64,000 nt of DNA from positions 62,001 through 126,000 of the IMG/VR virus record IMGVR_UViG_3300035137_000026. The stretch is one strand, 5' to 3'. Of this stretch, positions 53,665 to 61,612 are shown piece after piece. The translations under genes and the position numbers were made by a program. Origin of the DNA: a virus. Position 1 is the first letter of the stretch; each line of letters begins with the position of its first letter. A model generated the notes under the pieces. The model saw only the letters and a list, made by a program, of their open reading frames with translations, did no database searches and was not told the origin of the DNA.

Positions 53665-55908
53665 ATGACAGCTTTTAGTGGACAGCAACATTTCCAGGTT
53701 CGCATCACCAGTGTGGGTGGCAACGATTTCGATGCTAGCACCAAGCAGAATGTGAAGAAGCGTGTGGAGAAGATTCTCTACTTAGAAAATCCTCCGGATG
53801 ACGCAGTCCGTCTGACCTATGTCGGATCTAAGGAGCTATCGCCTGCAAACAATCTGTTCATTGGTGACCGTAGCGATAGCCTTTATGCCAACTCCCGTAC
53901 TGGCCGTATTCAAGAATTTGTTGGTGATGTTTCGCCTATTACTGTGAAGAACACAAACTTTATTGTCACTCAGATGTTCAATGAGGCTGACTCTGGTTCT
54001 ATCCCATTGTACTTCAAGCATATATTGCCGTTAGCCATAGTGGCTGAGTCGGTGCGCATCTACGACCAGGATTTTAATGAAGTCAGCACTGACAAACACA
54101 AGCTTCAACTTCAGGCTGTATATGATGAGGACACCGGCTATCCGACAGATGAATATACAGAGTATCATCTATACAATAACCTTAAAAGTTCCTATAATGA
54201 AAGCACAGGTGAATACGTAGTCTATTTTGTCCAGTATACAGATACCTCCGGTACCACCGACGTTACTGTTACGGAGCTGTTAAGCAATGAGCTGGCATAT
54301 ACAGAAGCAACATTTGAAGACATTTGGTATGCGACCCTCGAGTTAAAGCCTTGGGTTAAGGCATACCAGTGGGATCCAATTACTTTGTCAATTAAGATGC
54401 CGGCTTCTGGCGAGTATGCAGTTCAATATCAGGAGAGTAAAAGGATCAGTGTTAAAGATCCTGTGGCTCTAGATGACATTCATCCGTGGTTCCCTCGAGT
54501 TGTGAATGGGCAACTGGTTACAGGATACGATGGTTTGGCACTCAACTATTCAATTCCTGAGTTTGAGAATCAGGCATTCAATCCTCTTGAGCCATACAAG
54601 GTTGCAGTCCGAGTTGGTTGTGTGAAGATAGATGACCATCTTGTAAAGCTCCCACATGAAGACCTACAGAGTGGCTCGCTATTCTCGTACTTCTACTTAC
54701 TATTTGAGAGTGAAGAGGGTGTCATAGTCTATGCTGTGACTAATGATCCATATATGGCTGGTACAGAATACCGAGACTTTGACAATAATACAGTGCTCGA
54801 TGATAACGGTGATGAAATCCTGTGGGCATCTGATACACTATTAGGACTAGATAGCATGAGCGGAATTGCTCATGTTAGCTTTGAGATCAGTGACTCGTAT
54901 GATGTCTGGGCCACATATTCATACAAGGAATACCAGTATGAGGTGACAAGTCTCAACATGAATCCTGTCTTTGATGGAGACGCCGCCAAGGAACTAAGAT
55001 CCGTATACTTGGTTCCGGAGTCTTTGGCTAACTCAAACCTAGGCTTACAAACACAGGGTATCCACTGGATAAAGACTAGCCCCTCTGGTCTTATTACAGG
55101 TATCAGTCAGAACGGAGATGGAGGCAACGAGAATATTGCTTTTGATGCTGAGCTTAAGACCGCAGCTGGCTATGGATTAAATGGCGTATTAGACATGCAT
55201 TATAGCTGGCGGGCAACAACCATGACAGCTTCCTCACAGGAAGTCATTGATGGCCAGCATATAAACGTTTCATCTACTAACAGCTTTCCATACAAGGGCT
55301 GGATCCGCTTCTTGGACGGAAGCGGATATTATAGATATGCACGGTTTGTAGAAAAAACAGATACTTCTCTAATACTGTCCTCAGATGAGAACCAGGTGGC
55401 CTACGAGTCCAGCGGGCTTGTCATAGCAGGGAATACCACAATAGAACTAGTCAATTTCTTGGATGAGCGCACAACGCTAAGCACTCGCACTACAGATGAG
55501 ACAAATCATATCCCTAGTGGATATCCACCATCGTACTCGAAATACTTTATGCTTGCAGAGCTATCCATTAATCCACCACACAGCCAAAAGGATGCTGTTG
55601 TGATTGATGTCAGAGAGAATGGCGGTGGCGTAGATAAAGGCAAATATGAGGATGCTAAAGGCCTAAACCCACAGGTTCAGTGGCTCTCAGACTTTGGAGA
55701 CTATGATGGCCAGGTCTATCCTGGCAATTCAGTGCTAGTTATTAAGCTGCCGATTAAACTGTTGGACACCTATACAGAGAATCAGCTATATGATATTGTT
55801 TTGCAGAACATTCCATTTGGTGTAAAGCCACTTATCAGATATTACGGCTATAAGCCAAACATCTTGTACGTAGGCCCAGAAGAATCAGAAGGAGCCGTAA
55901 TGGGTTAG
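53665..55908 (+). CDS. Beta-rich fibre/adhesin-like structural protein
   Basis: 747 residues, starting two bases after the fibre stop. It is a chain of beta domains with no enzyme motif. The N-terminus has SDSLYANSRTGRIQEF, a weak form of the recurrent hairpin motif. The C-terminus has LPIKLLDTYTENQLYDIVLQ and IPFGVKPLI, paralleling the end of the 759-residue protein upstream, so the two share a terminal module. It probably assembles next to the fibre as a second adhesin or collar. Confidence 0.65.
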   Translation: MTAFSGQQHFQVRITSVGGNDFDASTKQNVKKRVEKILYLENPPDDAVRLTYVGSKELSPANNLFIGDRSDSLYANSRTGRIQEFVGDVSPITVKNTNFIVTQMFNEADSGSIPLYFKHILPLAIVAESVRIYDQDFNEVSTDKHKLQLQAVYDEDTGYPTDEYTEYHLYNNLKSSYNESTGEYVVYFVQYTDTSGTTDVTVTELLSNELAYTEATFEDIWYATLELKPWVKAYQWDPITLSIKMPASGEYAVQYQESKRISVKDPVALDDIHPWFPRVVNGQLVTGYDGLALNYSIPEFENQAFNPLEPYKVAVRVGCVKIDDHLVKLPHEDLQSGSLFSYFYLLFESEEGVIVYAVTNDPYMAGTEYRDFDNNTVLDDNGDEILWASDTLLGLDSMSGIAHVSFEISDSYDVWATYSYKEYQYEVTSLNMNPVFDGDAAKELRSVYLVPESLANSNLGLQTQGIHWIKTSPSGLITGISQNGDGGNENIAFDAELKTAAGYGLNGVLDMHYSWRATTMTASSQEVIDGQHINVSSTNSFPYKGWIRFLDGSGYYRYARFVEKTDTSLILSSDENQVAYESSGLVIAGNTTIELVNFLDERTTLSTRTTDETNHIPSGYPPSYSKYFMLAELSINPPHSQKDAVVIDVRENGGGVDKGKYEDAKGLNPQVQWLSDFGDYDGQVYPGNSVLVIKLPIKLLDTYTENQLYDIVLQNIPFGVKPLIRYYGYKPNILYVGPEESEGAVMG

Positions 55909-55946
55909 CGTTTGGATTGACTGTGTTCTTACTTAAGGAGTAGACC

Positions 55947-56453
55947 GTGGCCAGAATGATAGTAAGATGGGACAAGATGGGTCCTGAATTTACGTACATG
56001 GTATGGTATGCCAAGCAACCAAAGGGTCCGTGGATTCGTCACAACGAGATTCGTTTAACAGACGAGATTGTGGATTATCTGCGTGGTTTTGATATTGATA
56101 CCGGCGAGTATTACGAAACCTTTAGCTATAATGAGTACTACATCGATGGCCTAGATGAACAGACTAACTATTCTGTGAAGGTGACCTGCCACGATAGGTA
56201 CGATGCTTGGTGGTACAGTCAGACAGATTACGATAGCGTTGGTGGTGGCATGAGAAGTGCTTATTCTATGCCTAGCCCAGATGGTGGTAATAGACTTGGT
56301 TTTCAGTTTTATGTTGACCTGCCAGTCCTTGGAGCTTTCTTTGTCTTAGTCGGATCAAATGCTCCTTCTGTCGGTCCAACATCGTGGCGATATGACGCCG
56401 ATACCGACATGTGGATTCAAACAGCAATACCACAGATAGACATTCCTAAATAA
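55947..56453 (+). CDS. Small fibronectin-III-like virion protein
   Basis: 168 residues, GTG start fixed by AAGGAG six bases upstream. Residues 1-95 look like one FnIII-type domain: TYMVWYAKQPKGPWIRH, then EYYIDGLDEQTNYSVKVTCHDRYD, with the characteristic YxVxV strand before the end. The remainder is Trp/Tyr-rich. FnIII-like domains in phage tails bind surface glycans weakly and help adhesion. Lies among fibre genes and before the Asp-box gene. Confidence 0.6.
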   Translation: MARMIVRWDKMGPEFTYMVWYAKQPKGPWIRHNEIRLTDEIVDYLRGFDIDTGEYYETFSYNEYYIDGLDEQTNYSVKVTCHDRYDAWWYSQTDYDSVGGGMRSAYSMPSPDGGNRLGFQFYVDLPVLGAFFVLVGSNAPSVGPTSWRYDADTDMWIQTAIPQIDIPK

Positions 56454-56464
56454 AGGGGTTCATA

Positions 56465-57523
56465 ATGGGCAGCACTCTTGATAACGTAGTCCGGGCGACA
56501 ATAAAGACTCATGACGATATTATACTAGCGGGTCATGGCAGGGTAACACCTACTAGGATTGCATATATTGCTCGGTCAAATGATTTCGGACAAACCTGGA
56601 CCACACCGTGGTATGAAAGCATCGCTAACGCTGAGTGGCCGTTAGGTTTTGGTATTAGCACAGACGACGAACATCTATATTACTTTGGCCGCATGAGCGA
56701 CATGTTGTATAGCTGGTATAAGACTAGTGACGATTCATCCGGGAATGTTGTGGCGCACTCTTATCCTGCATGGAGATATGATACCTATCTAGAAGGCGTC
56801 ACAAAGATTGGCGGATATTACTATGCTGGGATGACACCCGACGTGAATGGTTCGATTTCAGGCTTAGACATCGGTTGCTCAAGTGATGGCATCAATTGGT
56901 CTACTGCCATGGAATGGCACAACGACCGTGTTTACAGAGAATACTGGTGGCCATGGACTCAGTTCAAATATCATTCAGGAACTGACACACTGTGGGCTTA
57001 TAACTGGCAGTACAATGTAGACCATACAACCAAATCAGCTATTGTATACAATCCAACGCCTAGAACCAATCCAACCAATTGGATTGATTGGACGTTTGAT
57101 ACAGAGTACTTTAGTGGTTTGCGACCGTATCAAGTTTTTAGTTTAATGCTGAATGAGAATACAGGCCAGCCCCAGTCGTTTTGTGCCAGAGCAGATGTTG
57201 CAGGAGAAGGGGTTCCTCAGCGTCAATGTGTCTTTGGACTGCTGGACAATGGAACATATGATGTTTGGCACCAGAGTACGCAATACACCATTGTCGCAGA
57301 ATGGGATCATCGCAACAACACAATACTTAGGCCAGAGGTTCGCAAAATGTATTGCTTGGCCTGGCATAGCGGAGGCAAGTACATGGCTCAAGAAAGTGAA
57401 GCCACGCAAAATTTCAATGGATATGATATAAAAATGTTAGAACTGCTTACTACACCAGTTCCGACGACAGATGTGTATCCCGTACCATTGTGGGGATACT
57501 ACACTCCAGAAGAAGGACGATAG
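56465..57523 (+). CDS. Asp-box beta-propeller-like protein
   Basis: 352 residues with AAAGGGG upstream. It has a clear Asp-box, SNDFGQTW (near residue 36), and a second weaker one, SSDGINW (near residue 142). These sit at turns in sialidase-type propellers. Repeated Trp/Tyr-rich blade-like segments (YYFGRMSDMLYSWYKTSDD; YYYAGMTPDV) are spaced as in a six- to seven-blade propeller. Sialidase-like catalytic Arg-triad residues cannot be assigned by eye. It may bind or cleave surface glycans, or only use the fold as an adhesin. Sits among the tail adhesin genes. Confidence 0.6.
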   Translation: MGSTLDNVVRATIKTHDDIILAGHGRVTPTRIAYIARSNDFGQTWTTPWYESIANAEWPLGFGISTDDEHLYYFGRMSDMLYSWYKTSDDSSGNVVAHSYPAWRYDTYLEGVTKIGGYYYAGMTPDVNGSISGLDIGCSSDGINWSTAMEWHNDRVYREYWWPWTQFKYHSGTDTLWAYNWQYNVDHTTKSAIVYNPTPRTNPTNWIDWTFDTEYFSGLRPYQVFSLMLNENTGQPQSFCARADVAGEGVPQRQCVFGLLDNGTYDVWHQSTQYTIVAEWDHRNNTILRPEVRKMYCLAWHSGGKYMAQESEATQNFNGYDIKMLELLTTPVPTTDVYPVPLWGYYTPEEGR

Positions 57524-57532
57524 GAGAGACAA

Positions 57533-58060
57533 ATGACTGTAAATATTACATTTTCCAACGTGTCTGGTGGAGACTCCCTGTCCGACACAGTGGACCTGGG
57601 TTCTGTAGAGCCTGGAAACGAGTCTTCCTGGCAAGACATCTTCATTCGCCATGATGCTGTGGTTAATGAGATTACAGATTGTGCCTGGTATCTCCAGCGA
57701 TATGTAGGCTCTAGCTATCTTGGCGAGAATGAAGATGATGACTTAACAGAGCTGATGTCATGGGGAGACGCTGCTACTGGTGGATTCATTATCAATCAGG
57801 TAATCCCACCTAGCTGGACATACGGCGAACAGTTTAACACTGGCGATGATCAGCTGATCAAGAATGGATATGGTGATATCAACAACCAGTTGATTCTAGA
57901 TGAGGACGCAATAAACATCGGTACGCCAGCTGGAGATGGAGTAATTCCTGTGGCCGGCGAGGCACATATCCAGGCCCGCTTCAAAGTTCCTAGCTCGGTA
58001 CCTAATGGTGCTGGTTATAGAGCCGCCACACTAGTCTTCTCGTACTCAGCTACATCCTAG
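57533..58060 (+). CDS. Small beta-rich virion protein
   Basis: 175 residues, GGAGA site. It begins with an Ig-like strand pattern (VNITFSNVSGGDSLSDTVDLGSVEPGNESSW) and ends HIQARFKVPSSVPNGAGYRAATLVFSY, which is a typical last pair of strands of a beta sandwich. The middle is Asp/Asn-rich. No recognised family. Its position suggests a head- or fibre-decorating protein or fibre tip subunit. Confidence 0.55.
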   Translation: MTVNITFSNVSGGDSLSDTVDLGSVEPGNESSWQDIFIRHDAVVNEITDCAWYLQRYVGSSYLGENEDDDLTELMSWGDAATGGFIINQVIPPSWTYGEQFNTGDDQLIKNGYGDINNQLILDEDAINIGTPAGDGVIPVAGEAHIQARFKVPSSVPNGAGYRAATLVFSYSATS

Positions 58061-58069
58061 GAGGCAATG

Positions 58070-58165
58070 ATGAGTGATACAAATTCTCCAGGAACCGTAG
58101 ACTCTGAAGTTTGGACAGCCAACACGGATCGTGAATACTCTACCCCAATAGAGGAAGAAGAGTAG
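58070..58165 (+). CDS. Tiny acidic protein (31 residues)
   Basis: TAGGAGG at 58058-58064, then a five-base spacer and ATG 58070, give a complete small frame ending in TAG: 31 residues with an acidic C-terminus (TPIEEEE). An ATG three bases earlier is too close to the ribosome site. The excellent site supports real translation; the function is unknown. It closes the fibre operon just before a new set of promoters. Confidence 0.5.
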   Translation: MSDTNSPGTVDSEVWTANTDREYSTPIEEEE

Positions 58166-58194
58166 TTGTCGCCTGCTGGTATATACAGTATAAT
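58166..58194 (+). promoter_or_regulatory. Sigma70-like promoter P1
   Basis: TTGTCG, 17-base spacer and a perfect TATAAT, beginning directly after the stop of the tiny gene. It would start transcription about 40-45 bases before the 113-residue gene. It stands just upstream of a second, different promoter-like element (58202-58230). Confidence 0.6.
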
Positions 58195-58201
58195 GTACAA
58201 G

Positions 58202-58230
58202 TCGATAGTGAATGTCACTTGTATCATATT
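58202..58230 (+). promoter_or_regulatory. Promoter-like element P2, repeated at 58593
   Basis: TCGATA, 17-base spacer and CATATT. The spacer and flank near the -10 (TCACTTGTATCATATTGAGG) match 17 of 20 bases of the element at 58606-58625. Repetition of both boxes and spacer bases suggests a true promoter with a sequence-specific activator or phage-modified polymerase. Confidence 0.5.
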
Positions 58231-58243
58231 GAGGAACTAAGAT

Positions 58244-58585
58244 ATGGAAATTACAAGACTTTATAACAATTCGGACAGCGAGTTGCTGAGGATTGACACA
58301 ATCACGGTCGACGTCCAGCCACCGACCTATAAAGACTTACGGATCGGTAATGATCCTAGCCTTCAGATGAAGGTTGGGCCACAAAGGATAAAGACACGGA
58401 TCATGACAGGGGGAAATACGATAACCAACCGCACGGTTGCCACCATCGAGATCACTGGAGATTTTGACAGTTACGACACTTCTGGACCAAATTATGACTT
58501 CACCTGGGCCATTAAAGATCTGGGTAATGGTCAGAAGGTTCGCTTCGATATGTCCAATCTCCCTATTGTCGGAAGCAGTGTGTAA
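58244..58585 (+). CDS. Small beta-rich hypothetical protein
   Basis: 113 residues with GAGGA eight bases before the ATG. It is predicted to be mostly strands (LLRIDTITVDVQPPTY; VATIEITGDFDSYD; VRFDMSNLPIVGSSV). It sits alone between two promoter regions, so it may be made at a level different from the fibre genes. No family recognised; it could be a small decoration or adhesin subunit. Confidence 0.6.
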   Translation: MEITRLYNNSDSELLRIDTITVDVQPPTYKDLRIGNDPSLQMKVGPQRIKTRIMTGGNTITNRTVATIEITGDFDSYDTSGPNYDFTWAIKDLGNGQKVRFDMSNLPIVGSSV

Positions 58586-58592
58586 ACAGTCC

Positions 58593-58621
58593 TTGACATC
58601 AAATATCACCTGTAGCATATT
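58593..58621 (+). promoter_or_regulatory. Promoter P3 with consensus -35
   Basis: TTGACA (perfect -35), 17-base spacer and CATATT. Its -10 region and neighbouring spacer bases repeat those of P2 (TGTAKCATATTRAGG). It lies in the gap before the DUF1617-like gene and should drive that gene and the following adhesin-like genes. Confidence 0.6.
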
Positions 58622-58673
58622 AAGGTTTGTGCTACGAGGAGAGTACGTAACGTTAACCTTATAGGAGTAACCA

Positions 58674-59162
58674 ATGAAAGTTAAGAGAGAAAAACTTGTT
58701 GCCATGTGGGGCCTGATCAATCGCCTTCAGGGACAGAAGACTGCGGTCAAATTCCACTATCTCCTGCTCAAGAATCGAAAGCTTCTCGAGCCTGAGATTA
58801 CTGCCTTGCAGGAAGCACAGACTGCAGATCCACCCGAAGGACACGAGGAGTTCAACAAGAAACGCCTTGCCGTGTGCAACGAATTTGCCGAGAAGGATGA
58901 TAACGGTGAAGTTAAAATTGTGAATAACAATTTTGTCATCCCGCCAGATCAAAAGGAAAAGTTCGAGGCAAAGTTAGATAAGGTGAAGGAAGAGTACAAG
59001 GAAGTCCTGGAGATCATGGATAAGCGCCAGGAAGACTTCATCAGCCTGCTTCAGGAAGAAGTAGAGGTTGATTTGGCTACCATTCCCCTGTCCATTATGC
59101 CCGACAATCTTGTTGGCAATGAAGTTGAGACCCTCTTTGAGATCATCGATGGTGACAAGTAA
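58674..59162 (+). CDS. DUF1617-like phage protein
   Basis: 162 residues behind TAGGAGT. It opens KVKREKLVAMWGLINRLQGQKTAVKFHYLLLKNRKLLEPEI (in pieces), the pattern I recall for DUF1617 phage proteins. It continues as charged helices (KEKFEAKLDKVKEEYKEVLEIM) and ends in an acidic segment. The biochemical role of the family is unknown to me. In other phages it lies among structural or early-middle genes. It overlaps the next ATG by one base (TAATG). Confidence 0.6.
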   Translation: MKVKREKLVAMWGLINRLQGQKTAVKFHYLLLKNRKLLEPEITALQEAQTADPPEGHEEFNKKRLAVCNEFAEKDDNGEVKIVNNNFVIPPDQKEKFEAKLDKVKEEYKEVLEIMDKRQEDFISLLQEEVEVDLATIPLSIMPDNLVGNEVETLFEIIDGDK

Positions 59163-59644
59163 TGGGAGCATGGCTGAAGCTATTCACTGATGGTACGCTG
59201 GAACATGGTAGTGATGAGCTGATTGCCAAGAGAGAAGCTTCGTGGACTCGTGGCCGGCTAGATGGAATAGAGAAAGTCCGACTATTCAATAGACGGCGAA
59301 CCTGTTCTTTGATTGTTCCCAACACCAACTGGCATCAGTTTGATAGATTTTCAGTTATAGTCTCAGAGGGCACACAGCAGCCCACAATTACTCATCGTGT
59401 GGTACAGGCCGAGATTCAGTCTCATCACGTAGGTCTCTACCTAGTATGCTCAGACTCTGGAGCAAATTATGCTTGGACAGTCGTTCGAGAATTAAGGGAT
59501 GCTGATAGGAATCGTTTTCACAAGAAGCTTACAGATAAACATGTAAGCCAGTGGCTCACCGTTATCTTGCCCGACCGAGATTATCCAGGTATAACCTTCT
59601 CAACTAAGGGTAAGATGAATGACAACCAGCACATATCTAAATAG
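59162..59644 (+). CDS. Hypothetical phage protein (WLKLFTDG-type)
   Basis: 160 residues. The opening MGAWLKLFTDGTLEHGSDE and the following SWTRGRLDGIEKVRLFNRRR are of a type I have seen next to DUF1617-like genes, but I cannot name a function. Strands in the middle (TCSLIVPNTNWHQFDRFSVIV) and a basic, charged C-terminus follow. It may be a small dimeric structural or nucleic-acid-associated protein. It overlaps the next gene by 26 bases. Confidence 0.55.
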   Translation: MGAWLKLFTDGTLEHGSDELIAKREASWTRGRLDGIEKVRLFNRRRTCSLIVPNTNWHQFDRFSVIVSEGTQQPTITHRVVQAEIQSHHVGLYLVCSDSGANYAWTVVRELRDADRNRFHKKLTDKHVSQWLTVILPDRDYPGITFSTKGKMNDNQHISK

Positions 59645-61604
59645 TGTATTAAAGATCCTTCCCGCCGTTCAGGCACGGAATATTACCGATCTTCTTAATG
59701 AGTTCCAAGCCGAGGGTGAGATTAAGGATGCTGACGAGTATAGAGCTAAGCTTCAAGAGCTAACTACTGCCGTCAACGATGCAAATCCTAAGCCTTCCTT
59801 CACGCAGATACGTTCTCTAATCTGGCACCTCACATCGTCTGATGCACACAACATCATGATGAGAGCTACACAGAAGGACCTATTTGCTATCTTCCAACAG
59901 GCTATTGAGCTGGGTGGCAAGGTGGACGACCATCACTTTCTTATTATGAAGAACTTAGCTGCTGATATGGAACGTGGTCTGGCTGACCAAGAAAATACTA
60001 TTCGTAGGCTTGAGTGGCTGGCCAATACATCTAATGAGTTTACGATGGCTATCGTGAATGCCTTTGTGTCGGCCTCGTTGTACAAAGTACCACGCAGCCA
60101 GACAGGTGCAGAGAATCTCTACTTCGACAACCGTACATATCAGAGTCGGACAGAAGCAGAACTTCCTAGTGCTGTTGTCTCAGAGCATGGCCAACGGCTG
60201 ATTTTGGATTCAACTAATGAACCCCAGCTGCTGCCTATCTCGGTTACAATGCACACAGACGAAAGCTCCTATGGTACACAGATTCAGACAGCAGTTAATA
60301 ACAATATTCTGAATCTAGTGGATGGCACCAGAGGAACCTTTTGGACACGCCATGTCTACTTGTCAGAAACAGTTCCCAAGGTAACAACTGTCCTTGAGTT
60401 CAATCTTGGTATGGCCCGTGACATCAATTACATGATCCTCGAGGGTGCAGCTGATACTGTGTTCAATGTCGAAAGTATTTATGGGATTGCGCCTGATGGC
60501 CATAAGATGGCTTTGCTTACAGATGTCACAGAAATTAATGGCAAAGAGCGTGTTGATTTTGACAGGACTCTGGTCCGTGGCGTCTACATTACATTCTCTA
60601 CTAACTCCTACGTGAAAGCAGATTATGTGACCGACCCCAAGTCTGCTATCTTTGATTACTTCGAAGAAGATATGATGTTTGATGAGGTAGACCTTATGGA
60701 GGCATTTGGACCACTAGCAGCCGAGGTCCTGTCGTCTAAGACTCTGGGCGATATACTTAATGTGCCTAGTGGCGACTCTGGCATGGTAGACGCCTATGTG
60801 TATCCGTTTGCACTGGACAATGTGTGGTTTGGGAATAGCCTTTATGAGGATAGTGGTATCTTTGTGTCGAAGCCTCTCAAGGGAGACAATCTTGGTGTGT
60901 GCGCCGTTCAGACAATAGAAACGACAGAGACAGATGAGGATGTGAGTAACTCTATTGAGTTTGAGATCATTAAACAGGATCTTATCCCAAAATTCGGCGA
61001 GACTAAATTTCCTATCCCTAAGCTCGGCCAGACAACAGTAGAATCCGAGCGGCTTATCCTCACAAAGAGAGAGTTGGATAGCACAATGGCTGATTCCGGT
61101 CACCTTAGGTTCTGCCCCTATGTAGATCCAGCATGGACATTTGGAGATGATCAGCCAGTTAAAGTTTATAAGAATGGAGAGCAGCTAACACTCGGAACGG
61201 ACTTCCAGATCGCTATCAAGCTGAATAGTGCTGGAGATGCTCTGTTATGGGTAGGCTCGTGGACAGCCTCGCTGTCTGATTCTACAGTCTTTGCCAACTA
61301 CACTCTAAGTCCAGCCAAAATGTGGGTCAGGATACTTGCACCAGATTCTACGGCAGTCTATACGGTGGATTACACAATCCGAACGAGTGACACGTATATC
61401 GACGATAACACAATGTGGCTTGATACAAACAAGCAAATCTTCCTGTCTGACGAGGGCAAGGTATATTTTAAAAGAGATAATCCAGATGTTACAATAAAAT
61501 CTGAGTTGTACCTGCAGATAACCCTGCGAAGAAATACGGCTTCTCAGTCTACAACTCCAAAGCTTCATGAATATGCATTGCTCGGTGCTTCATATTACAG
61601 CTAG
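59619..61604 (+). CDS. Large adhesin-like virion protein with jelly-roll-like domain
   Basis: 661 residues. The start lies inside the end of the previous gene, near AAGGG. Residues about 1-160 are helical (TYLNSVLKILPAVQARNITDLLN; HLTSSDAHNIMMRATQKDLF), likely a virion-docking part. After that it is beta-rich. About 230-330 contains a galactose-binding/discoidin-type layout (VTTVLEFNLGMARDINYMILEG, SIYGIAPDGHKM). The next gene has the same layout, so they seem to be paralogues or partners in one structure. Function by inference: host-surface binding. Confidence 0.6.
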   Translation: MTTSTYLNSVLKILPAVQARNITDLLNEFQAEGEIKDADEYRAKLQELTTAVNDANPKPSFTQIRSLIWHLTSSDAHNIMMRATQKDLFAIFQQAIELGGKVDDHHFLIMKNLAADMERGLADQENTIRRLEWLANTSNEFTMAIVNAFVSASLYKVPRSQTGAENLYFDNRTYQSRTEAELPSAVVSEHGQRLILDSTNEPQLLPISVTMHTDESSYGTQIQTAVNNNILNLVDGTRGTFWTRHVYLSETVPKVTTVLEFNLGMARDINYMILEGAADTVFNVESIYGIAPDGHKMALLTDVTEINGKERVDFDRTLVRGVYITFSTNSYVKADYVTDPKSAIFDYFEEDMMFDEVDLMEAFGPLAAEVLSSKTLGDILNVPSGDSGMVDAYVYPFALDNVWFGNSLYEDSGIFVSKPLKGDNLGVCAVQTIETTETDEDVSNSIEFEIIKQDLIPKFGETKFPIPKLGQTTVESERLILTKRELDSTMADSGHLRFCPYVDPAWTFGDDQPVKVYKNGEQLTLGTDFQIAIKLNSAGDALLWVGSWTASLSDSTVFANYTLSPAKMWVRILAPDSTAVYTVDYTIRTSDTYIDDNTMWLDTNKQIFLSDEGKVYFKRDNPDVTIKSELYLQITLRRNTASQSTTPKLHEYALLGASYYS

Positions 61605-61612
61605 GTGGTAAC

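Noticed and set aside
56465-57523. Calling this an active sialidase
   Set aside because: Asp-boxes mark the fold only; the catalytic Arg triad and nucleophile could not be identified by eye.
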